Source: Solimonas sp. (GTDB lineage Bacteria; Pseudomonadota; Gammaproteobacteria; Nevskiales; Nevskiaceae). Taken from it: a stretch of DNA of 45,510 nt. The position numbers were made by a program, and so were the translations under genes. Position 1 is the first letter of the stretch. The number at the start of each line of letters is the position of its first letter. Location: contig JASBRP010000027.1 of NCBI GenBank assembly GCA_030149365.1, positions 1 through 45,510 of the forward strand, given 5' to 3'. The notes beneath the pieces are model-generated. The model was not told the DNA's origin, searched no databases, and was given only the letters and a program-made list of their open reading frames with translations. Below are positions 21,092 to 27,888 of the stretch, piece after piece.

Positions 21092-23523
21092 ACAGGCAAC
21101 AAACTTCCATCACGGCCTTGCTGCTGCTGTCTCAGGCGGTCGTTGCGCCGGCATTTGCGCAAGACGATTTCCTGGACGAACTGCTGGACGGTGCCGCGGC
21201 GGAGCCCGCGCCGTCCGCGCCGCCTGCGGATGAGCCTGCGGCCACGGGAGCCGAGCCGGCTTCGCCCCAGCCTGCCGCGGAACCCACGCCGGAAGGCGCC
21301 GCCGTCGAAGCCTATGACGACACCATTCCCGTGCCCGCCCGGCAGACTCCGGTGCCGGCACTGGCGGAGAAAGCTCCGCCGCGGCAGATCGAGGAGATCG
21401 TCGTCACCGCGACCAAGCGCGAGGAGTCCGCACGTGACGTGCCGGTTTCCATCGGCGCGCTCAAGGGCGAGGACCTGGAGAAGATCGGCGCCCGCGAGGT
21501 CAAGGACTTCATCACCCAGGTGCCTGGCATCACGCTGCAGGACAGCAGCGCCGGTGAAGCCGGCGGCCGCAGCATCACGATCCGCGGCGTCGGCCCCGGC
21601 AATGCCAGCGCTGGCGCTGGCAATTCGGGCAACCAGACTGTCGGCCAGTTCATCGGCGACATCCCGATGACCGATCCTTACTCCAACTTCGTGTCGCCCG
21701 ATCTCGATCCCTACGACCTCAAGGCCGTGGAAATCCTCAAGGGACCCCAGGGCACCACCTTCGGCGCCTCAGCGCTGAACGGTGCCATCCGCTACGTGCC
21801 CCAGAGCCCGGAACTGGGCAGATGGAGCGCGCGCGGCTTCACCGATTACCTGACGATCAGGGACGGCGATGCCGATGTCAGCTACGGCGGCGGCATCAAC
21901 GTGCCAATCGGCGAGACCATGGCCTTCCGGGCCATCGGCGTGCAGCAGAATGCGCCCGGCGTCTACGACAACCTGCGGCGTGATACGCCCGACGCCGACA
22001 GCCGGCAGAAGTGGAGCGCCCGCGGCATGTTCCGCTGGGAGCCCAGCGACCGGCTCAGCATGGAACTGCTGTACCTGAAGCAGAGCGCGCACCAGGACGC
22101 CTCGTTGTCGGCCGACAACGGCGAGGGCCGCCTGGAGACCAACGGCCAGCCCGGCCCCAGCATGATCGAGACCGGCTTCGACCTGGCCAGCATCGATACG
22201 CGCTACGAGTTCGATGAGATGGGGACGCTGGTCCTGCAGGGCTCCTATCAGCACAAGAGCTCGCTGCTCGACGTCGACGCCGGCTCGACCGGGCAGGCAG
22301 GTGTCGAGTCGCTGCGTGCCTACGGCAACACCAAGACCAAGGGCTACACCTATGAAGCCCGCCTGGTTTCGCCGGGTGATGGTGACTGGAACTGGATCGT
22401 GGGTGTCTTCTCGATGAAGTACGACGCCTTCGCCTCCGCGGAAGCCTACGTGGCGAACACCAGTGGGCTGGGGAGCATCCTCCCCGGCCTGGGGCGACTG
22501 ATTACGCCACGCGGCCTGGTGGCTGCCCGGACGCAGATCGTGCCGGAAGCCACCGAGACCTCGCTGTATGGCGAGGTGTCGAGGAATTTCGGTGAGAGCT
22601 GGCAGTTGACGCTGGGCCTGCGCCACTACGACACGAAGTTCGAAGGCGAGCGCGAGATCGTGACCCTGATCCTGCCGAGCCGGGCGCAGATCGACCAGGG
22701 CGAGAAGGGCTATAGCCCCAAGCTCTCGCTGGTCTACCGGCCCAGCGACGAGGTGATGACCTACTTCACGATCGCCCGCGGCTTCCAGTTCGGCGGCGCC
22801 AACGCCCCGCCGATCCTCTCGCTGCCGTTCAACAACCCGATCACGGGCCTGCCGGTGCCCGTCGAATTCGATTCCAGCGATCTATGGAGCCGTGAGCTCG
22901 GCGTCCGCACCTCCTGGCTGGACAACTCGCTGCAAGCGGACCTGACGCTGTTCGATCTGGACTGGAGCAACGCCCAGTTCGGTCAATCGACCGGCGGCAT
23001 GCTGTCGAGCCTCTACATCGACAATGTCGGCAAGGTGCGCAGCCAGGGTGCCGAGCTTTCCCTGGTGTACCTGCCGCCGGTCGAAGGGCTGGCGTTGAAT
23101 GTCGCCGCGTCCTACACCAATGCCCGCACCGCCTCGTCCTACGATGCCGGCGATGGCGACGTGGTGGCCTCGGGCACGCAAATGCCGGCGTCGCCCAAGC
23201 TGCAGACCGCCACCACCATCGCCTACAGTCCCGAGCTCGGCCCCTGGGCGACGTCGGTCTCGCTCAATCATGTGTATTGGGGAACGGCCTTCAACAACAT
23301 CAAGCACGAAGCGCCGATCTATGATTTCCATACCTGGAACCTGTATCTCTCGCTGGCGCGTCCGGATTGGGCCGGCAAGCCTTCGATCACGCTGGGCGCC
23401 ACCAATCTCACCGATGAGCGGGCCGTCATGAGCTTTTCCGACGTGGGCCAGTTGGGCGGCGGGGCCGGTTGGGTCTACAACCGTCCTCGCGCCTTCAGCC
23501 TGCGGCTGGCCGTGGAGTTCTGA
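21088..23523 (+). CDS. TonB-dependent outer-membrane receptor (copy 1)
   Basis: The 811-residue protein has a signal peptide (1-25, ending AFAQ) and a short acidic motif DDFLDELLDG. A Pro/Ala-rich linker follows to about residue 98, then the TonB box IEEIVVTATKR at about 101-111. The plug domain contains RSITIRGVGPG and VEILKGPQGTTFGASALNGA. A beta barrel follows and ends with the aromatic-terminated strand FSLRLAVEF. It imports a scarce, large substrate in a TonB-dependent way. Genes for siderophore synthesis or iron regulation are absent, and the operon encodes a hydrolase and a LuxR regulator instead, so a carbon- or nitrogen-containing compound such as a peptide is more likely than a ferric siderophore. 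Confidence 0.93.
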   Translation: MNRQQTSITALLLLSQAVVAPAFAQDDFLDELLDGAAAEPAPSAPPADEPAATGAEPASPQPAAEPTPEGAAVEAYDDTIPVPARQTPVPALAEKAPPRQIEEIVVTATKREESARDVPVSIGALKGEDLEKIGAREVKDFITQVPGITLQDSSAGEAGGRSITIRGVGPGNASAGAGNSGNQTVGQFIGDIPMTDPYSNFVSPDLDPYDLKAVEILKGPQGTTFGASALNGAIRYVPQSPELGRWSARGFTDYLTIRDGDADVSYGGGINVPIGETMAFRAIGVQQNAPGVYDNLRRDTPDADSRQKWSARGMFRWEPSDRLSMELLYLKQSAHQDASLSADNGEGRLETNGQPGPSMIETGFDLASIDTRYEFDEMGTLVLQGSYQHKSSLLDVDAGSTGQAGVESLRAYGNTKTKGYTYEARLVSPGDGDWNWIVGVFSMKYDAFASAEAYVANTSGLGSILPGLGRLITPRGLVAARTQIVPEATETSLYGEVSRNFGESWQLTLGLRHYDTKFEGEREIVTLILPSRAQIDQGEKGYSPKLSLVYRPSDEVMTYFTIARGFQFGGANAPPILSLPFNNPITGLPVPVEFDSSDLWSRELGVRTSWLDNSLQADLTLFDLDWSNAQFGQSTGGMLSSLYIDNVGKVRSQGAELSLVYLPPVEGLALNVAASYTNARTASSYDAGDGDVVASGTQMPASPKLQTATTIAYSPELGPWATSVSLNHVYWGTAFNNIKHEAPIYDFHTWNLYLSLARPDWAGKPSITLGATNLTDERAVMSFSDVGQLGGGAGWVYNRPRAFSLRLAVEF

Positions 23524-23535
23524 GCAGAGGACGGC

Positions 23536-24576
23536 ATGAGCGCGGCAAGCATCGCAAGTCCGGGGCTACGAGGTTCGCGCGCGCAGGTGGTCGCCCTGCA
23601 AAGGGCGGTGGACATGGACAGCTTTTGGCGCGCGAGCCTGAGCCTGGTACGCAGCGAGTTGCCGCAGCGCTCCTGCGCGCTGTTCTCCGATATCGTGGCT
23701 TTCCAGCCGGCACAGTTGCGCTACCACGTGGTAGCGCCGCGCAAGCCGGGGTACGTACCGGCCAAGAGCTTGTCGATCGCCGCGCCGTACCTGGCGCGCC
23801 ATCCGCACATCGAGTCCTATACCTATTCGGAGATTGCCGCCGAGGATCCGCAGGCGGCGCAGCGCCGCCTGGAGCAGGAGCCCGATCCGGAGTGGGATGA
23901 TTTCGCCGCGCTGGCCTTCTGGAACCGCAGCGAGCCGCATAGCGTGCTGACGCTGTTCGGGGCGCAACGCATCGAGGAGCAGGACCGCGCCTTCCTGGAC
24001 TTCCTGCGGCCGATGATTGATGCCGGGTTGTCGCGGCTGCGGTCGCTGGAACAGGAGCGCGATCTCAGCCGGCTGCTGCAGGGTTACCTGCAGAATTCAC
24101 CCGAGGCACTGGTGTTTTTCGACCGGCGCGGCGCCGTGCTGTACCAGAGCACGCTGGGCGAGGCCCATTTCAGTCGCTGGAACCGCGCCCTGCGTCGGGG
24201 TCAGGAATCTCTGCGCCTGCCCGCGGCACTGTGTAGCGCCTTCCGAGGAGACAATGCCACGCTGGACCTGCAGCATCCGGAACTGCCGTCCTTGCGGGCG
24301 ACGCTGCAGCCCTCCGACGGCGGCTATGTGCTGCGCCTGACGGATGCGCAGACGCTGGGGCAGGTGCGGGAGCTGTCGCCGCAGGCGCTGGCGGCGTTGC
24401 AGAAGCTGACGCCTTCGGAGCAGCGCGTGGCGCGCCTGGTGGTGGAGGGCCTGCGCAACGATCAGATCGCCGAACGCCTGTGCCGCTCCACGCGCACCAT
24501 CGAGTTCCAGCTGCATAGCGCCTTCCGCAAGCTGGGCGTGGAGAATCGCGTGCGGCTCTCGCGGCTGCTCGGCTGA
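23536..24576 (+). CDS. LuxR-family regulator with sensor region (copy 1)
   Basis: The 346-residue protein has a C-terminal LuxR-type helix-turn-helix at about 283-340 (LTPSEQRVARLVVEGLRNDQ, IAERLCRSTRTIEFQLH). A PAS-like segment sits in the middle (LLQGYLQNSPEALVFFDRRG, about 177-200). The N-terminal sensor domain of about 170 residues starts with VVALQRAVDMDSFWRASLSL; I do not recognise it as a known ligand-binding family. No receiver Asp or quorum-sensing domain is evident. It lies 12 bp after the receptor gene, so it is co-transcribed and may sense the imported compound. It is a full-length paralogue of the protein at 25393-26433. Confidence 0.85.
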   Translation: MSAASIASPGLRGSRAQVVALQRAVDMDSFWRASLSLVRSELPQRSCALFSDIVAFQPAQLRYHVVAPRKPGYVPAKSLSIAAPYLARHPHIESYTYSEIAAEDPQAAQRRLEQEPDPEWDDFAALAFWNRSEPHSVLTLFGAQRIEEQDRAFLDFLRPMIDAGLSRLRSLEQERDLSRLLQGYLQNSPEALVFFDRRGAVLYQSTLGEAHFSRWNRALRRGQESLRLPAALCSAFRGDNATLDLQHPELPSLRATLQPSDGGYVLRLTDAQTLGQVRELSPQALAALQKLTPSEQRVARLVVEGLRNDQIAERLCRSTRTIEFQLHSAFRKLGVENRVRLSRLLG

Positions 24577-24589
24577 GGCCTGGCGCGGC

Positions 24590-25297
24590 TCAGGCGCCTG
24601 GCTGGCGTCGCGCGTCGTACTGGATCACCTGGGGCAGCAGCAGCTCGACCAGGGCGGTGAAGATCTGGCGGAAGCGTTCCGCGCCGGTTTGCTGGACCCA
24701 GTCCGGTACATTGCGGAACAGGCGCTGGATGTAACCGGCCTCGGACTCCGGCAGTGTCGGGATCAGGGCTTCCTCGACCTGGCGATCGGCGTTGCGCTCC
24801 TCGGCCCGGGCATCGCTGGCGGTCAGGCCCAGCAGCGTGCGGTAGGCCAGCAGCGTGCGGAAGTCGTCCACCCCGATCTCGGAGAAGGTCTTCAGCAGCT
24901 GGTTCACCAGCTTGATCTCCCAGTGCCAGGCCGCCGATCCAGGGACGCCGGTGAGCGCGCCGGGGCTGCGCAAGCGCAGCTCGCGGATGGCCAGGAACAT
25001 CTCGAACAGCTGCTGGCCCAGGGGTTCCGCCCGCGACAGGTCAGGGGCGGGCATCGAGCCGAAGATGCCTTGCAGGGCCGCCTCCTCGATCTCCTCAAGG
25101 TTGCTGAAATAGGTATAGAGGGTAGGGGCCTGTACGCCGAGTTGGGCGGCCAGGGCGCGCAGTGTCAATGCCTGGGTGCCCTCGCGCCGGATCAGTTGCT
25201 CGGCCGCCGAGACGACGGCCTCCTGGCTGAGCTTGCGCGGGCGCCCCCCGGCCCCTTTCCCACGGCGCCGACGCACCTGGGTGTTCGTTTCCTGCAT
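24590..25297 (-). CDS. TetR-family transcriptional regulator (copy 2)
   Basis: The 235-residue protein has an Arg-rich N-terminus and a TetR helix-turn-helix (LSQEAVVSAAEQLIRREGTQ, then LTLRALAAQLGVQAPTLYTY). A C-terminal ligand domain related to the TetR at 19342-20061 follows. It is divergent from the second LuxR gene with a perfect inverted repeat in the 95-bp gap, and convergent with the first LuxR gene 13 bp away. The presumed role is control of the second LuxR gene and, through it, of the downstream peptide-use genes. Confidence 0.9.
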   Translation of the reverse strand: MQETNTQVRRRRGKGAGGRPRKLSQEAVVSAAEQLIRREGTQALTLRALAAQLGVQAPTLYTYFSNLEEIEEAALQGIFGSMPAPDLSRAEPLGQQLFEMFLAIRELRLRSPGALTGVPGSAAWHWEIKLVNQLLKTFSEIGVDDFRTLLAYRTLLGLTASDARAEERNADRQVEEALIPTLPESEAGYIQRLFRNVPDWVQQTGAERFRQIFTALVELLLPQVIQYDARRQPGA

Positions 25298-25341
25298 CCC
25301 TTCCCCTTGCGCTCGGCGACAGGTTGATCTAGATTGCGGAG

Positions 25342-25367
25342 AGTATTTTAACGCAATTTAAAATACT
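25342..25367. promoter_or_regulatory. Probable TetR operator (copy 2)
   Basis: AGTATTTTAA at 25342-25351 and its exact complement TTAAAATACT at 25358-25367 form a perfect 10-bp dyad with a 6-bp spacer (CGCAAT). It lies between the divergent TetR and LuxR genes, 25 bp before the LuxR start, where it would cover a promoter. Its sequence differs from the operator candidate at 20134-20155, so the two paralogous TetR proteins may have separate targets. Confidence 0.7.
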
Positions 25368-25392
25368 ATGTAAGGAAACACCGGACAGGACC

Positions 25393-26433
25393 ATGCTCGA
25401 CTCTTCTTCCGCGGTTTATGCCCCCCGTTCCTCGCGCTCCCAGATCGTCGCCCTGCAGAGCGCGGTGGACATGGACAGCTTCTGGCGCGCCAGCCTGAGC
25501 CTGATGCGCAAGGAACTGCCGCAGCGCTCCTGTGTGCTGTTCTCGGACATCGTCGACTTCGAGCCGATGCAACTGCGCTACCACCTGGTGGCGCCGCGCA
25601 ATCCGGATTACGTGCCGGCCAAGAGCCTGTCGGTGGCGGCGCCTTACCTGGCGCGCCATCCGCGAATCGAGGCCTATACCTACGCCGAGATCGCCGCCGA
25701 GGACCCGGAGGCGCAGCGGCGCCGGCTGGAACAGGAGCCTGATCCGGAATGGGACGATTTCGTCGCGCTGGCCTTCTGGCGCAAGGCCGAGCCGCACAGC
25801 GTGCTGGCCGTGCTGGGCGACAAGCAGGTGCACCAGGAGGAAAAGGCCTTCCTGGAGTTCCTGCACCCGATGATCGACGCCGGGCTGGCACGGCTGCGCA
25901 TGCTGGAGCAGGAGCGCAGCCTGAGCACGCTGCTGCAGGGCTACCTGCAGAACTCGCCGGAGGCCCTGGTGTTCTTCAACGCGCAGGGCCGGCTGCTCTA
26001 CCAGAGCGCGCATGGCGAGACGCAGTTCAGCCGCTGGAACCGCTCGCTGCGCCGTGGTCAGGAACCCGCCGGCTTGCCGGCGGCGCTGCGCACGGTGTTC
26101 CAGGGCGCGGAAAAGGAATTGCGCCTGCAGCACCCGGAGTTGCCGGAGCTCTCGGCGACGCTGGATCCGACGCCGGGCGGTTACGTGCTGCGCCTGGTCG
26201 ATACGCAGACCCTGGGCCAGGCAGGAGAGCTGTCGCAGCAGGCGCTGGCGGCGCTCAAGAAGCTGTCACCCTCGGAGCAGCGCGTGGCGCGCCTGGTGGT
26301 GGAGGGCCTGCGCAACGACCAGATCGCCGAGCGCCTGTGCCGCTCGCCGCGCACGGTGGAGTTCCAGTTGCACAACGTGTTCCGCAAGCTCGGCGTCGGC
26401 AATCGCGTGCAGTTGTCGCGCATGCTGAGCTGA
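25393..26433 (+). CDS. LuxR-family regulator with sensor region (copy 2)
   Basis: The 346-residue protein has the same length and layout as the regulator at 23536-24576: sensor start IVALQSAVDMDSFWRASLSL, PAS-like LLQGYLQNSPEALVFFNAQG, and the C-terminal helix-turn-helix LSPSEQRVARLVVEGLRNDQ. Similarity is highest in the DNA-binding part and in the EQEPDPEWDDF region, so both may bind similar sites while sensing the same or related signals. It is a single-gene unit followed by a REPIN. Its position between the two receptor loci makes it a candidate activator of the large minus-strand operon. Confidence 0.85.
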   Translation: MLDSSSAVYAPRSSRSQIVALQSAVDMDSFWRASLSLMRKELPQRSCVLFSDIVDFEPMQLRYHLVAPRNPDYVPAKSLSVAAPYLARHPRIEAYTYAEIAAEDPEAQRRRLEQEPDPEWDDFVALAFWRKAEPHSVLAVLGDKQVHQEEKAFLEFLHPMIDAGLARLRMLEQERSLSTLLQGYLQNSPEALVFFNAQGRLLYQSAHGETQFSRWNRSLRRGQEPAGLPAALRTVFQGAEKELRLQHPELPELSATLDPTPGGYVLRLVDTQTLGQAGELSQQALAALKKLSPSEQRVARLVVEGLRNDQIAERLCRSPRTVEFQLHNVFRKLGVGNRVQLSRMLS

Positions 26434-26510
26434 GGGCGGATCGGCCGGAAACGCCAAACCGTCCTGCCGGCTCGCACCGGCAAGGCGGTTTGTTATATCG
26501 AGCCAGCTCC

Positions 26511-26592
26511 GTAGGATGTGGTGAGCGTAGCGAACCGCATCGGACACGGTAGAGGGCGCTCGATGCGGTTCGCTACGCTCACCACATCCTAC
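26511..26592. repeat. REPIN: two REP sequences in inverted orientation
   Basis: The arms 26511-26542 and 26561-26592 are exact reverse complements (32 bp each) separated by 18 bp. Each arm begins with the tetranucleotide GTAG and can itself fold into an imperfect hairpin running from GATG to CATC with a central GA/AG mismatch. These are the hallmarks of REP sequences mobilised by RAYT transposases; a pair in this arrangement is called a REPIN or BIME. It lies between the ends of two convergent genes, the usual location. No RAYT gene is present in the window, so copies should occur elsewhere in the genome. Confidence 0.85.
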
Positions 26593-26645
26593 CTGCCGGC
26601 TTCCGCTGGTATGACGGTCTTGGTGCTTTGGCCTTCTCGCCAGCT

Positions 26646-27032
26646 CTAGTCGAGGCTGGCGATCACGTCGATTTCGAGGCGCGCACCTGGGATCAGCAGC
26701 TCGCTGACCACGGTCGAACGCGCCGGCGGGCGCTCCGGGAAGTACTCGCGATAGATGGCGTTGAAGGCGGGGAAGTCGGTCTTGTCGGTGAGCCAGACAC
26801 CGGCCTTCACCACGCGATCCAGATCGGCACCGGCCTGCTGCAGCACGGCGCGCAGGCGCTTCATCACCTGGTGGGCCTGCGCCTCGATGTCGGGGCCGAC
26901 CAGCGCGCCGTTGTCGTCCAGGCCCAATTGTCCCGAGACAAAAATGAGATTGCCTGCACGGATCGCGGGCGACAGCGGCACGGTCATGCCGTTGGCCAGG
27001 GTGGGGCTCTTGCCGATGACTTCGATGTTCAT
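26646..27032 (-). CDS. ridA: RidA family protein (enamine/imine deaminase)
   Basis: The 128-residue protein has the YjgF/YER057c/UK114 fold signature: PLSPAIRAGNLIFVSGQLGL, then VVKAGVWLTDKTDF. The conserved arginine lies in PPARSTVVSELLIPGA. RidA hydrolyses the reactive enamines and imines released by PLP-dependent dehydratases and by flavin amino-acid oxidases. Both enzyme types are encoded close by (37354-38565 and 41650-42795), which gives a clear reason for its presence. It is the last gene of the minus-strand unit, 9 bp after the hydrolase. RidA relatives with other substrates exist, so the exact subgroup is uncertain. Confidence 0.9.
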   Translation of the reverse strand: MNIEVIGKSPTLANGMTVPLSPAIRAGNLIFVSGQLGLDDNGALVGPDIEAQAHQVMKRLRAVLQQAGADLDRVVKAGVWLTDKTDFPAFNAIYREYFPERPPARSTVVSELLIPGARLEIDVIASLD

Positions 27033-27041
27033 GGGTCTCTC

Positions 27042-27881
27042 TTATGTCCGGGGCAGGCTACGCGCAAAGGCGAGGATGTATTCGGCGACCTCGGCGGCGT
27101 TGATGGGGGCGCCGAGCAGGCTGCCGTGATCGGCGGCGGCGACGGCGACGGTTCGGCTCAATGGCGCTGGCAAGACACCCGCCAATTCGCGGTGCAGGGT
27201 TTGCATGTGAGCGAACTCGGCGTCCGTCATCTGCTTGGGCTTGGTGCCGGCGAGGATCGCCAGTACCGGGTGCGCCGGCCTTGCGGCGATGCGGCCGACG
27301 TCGGCTTGCACGCCGGTCATCGCCCCGAGTTCGGCGCGCATGCGCCGCAGGTAGTCCGACGCGCCCAGCTGCTTCAGTTGCCGGCGGAAGCGGGCGGGGT
27401 CGGTCTTGCCTCCGAACAGGCGCTGCAGCAGGCCGTTTGGCGTCAGGCGCACGAACCAGTGCAGCAGGACGATAACCCGCTGCGCCCGGCGCATCGCCGC
27501 CGCCGGAAAGACGTGGGCTACCGGCGTCGCGTCGACCAGTGCCAGGCCGGCGATGCGCTGCGGATGGCAGGCGGCGAAATGCCGGGCATAGAGGCCGCCC
27601 AGTGAGTAGCCCACCAGCAGAACCGGCCGGTCCCATTGCAGGCGATCGAGCAGGGCGGTGAGGCGTGCCGTTACGGCAGACGCTCCGAAGCCGGCCTTGT
27701 CCGCCGGGCTGTTACCCATGCCAGCGCGGTCGTAGACCAGTACGCGGGTATGGGCGGCGAGCAGGCTTTCGACATGGCGCCAGTCGTCGGAGCTGCCAAG
27801 GCCGCCGGACTCCAGCACGATGTCCGGCAGCTCGCCGGGCTGGCCCGAGAGGCGATGGAACAGCGGCGCGTCAATGCTCAT
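27042..27881 (-). CDS. Alpha/beta hydrolase (copy 2, receptor operon)
   Basis: The 279-residue protein has the alpha/beta hydrolase pattern: VLESGGLGSSDDW near the oxyanion hole, the acidic turn VYDRAGMGNSP, nucleophile elbow LVGYSLGGLYARHFA, and late histidine AADHGSLL. No signal peptide is seen. It starts 7 bp after the receptor gene, mirroring the hydrolase/receptor pairing at 20234-23523, although the two hydrolases are only distantly alike. An esterase, lactonase or peptidase-like role on the imported compound is inferred. Confidence 0.85.
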   Translation of the reverse strand: MSIDAPLFHRLSGQPGELPDIVLESGGLGSSDDWRHVESLLAAHTRVLVYDRAGMGNSPADKAGFGASAVTARLTALLDRLQWDRPVLLVGYSLGGLYARHFAACHPQRIAGLALVDATPVAHVFPAAAMRRAQRVIVLLHWFVRLTPNGLLQRLFGGKTDPARFRRQLKQLGASDYLRRMRAELGAMTGVQADVGRIAARPAHPVLAILAGTKPKQMTDAEFAHMQTLHRELAGVLPAPLSRTVAVAAADHGSLLGAPINAAEVAEYILAFARSLPRT

Positions 27882-27888
27882 CGGTCCC

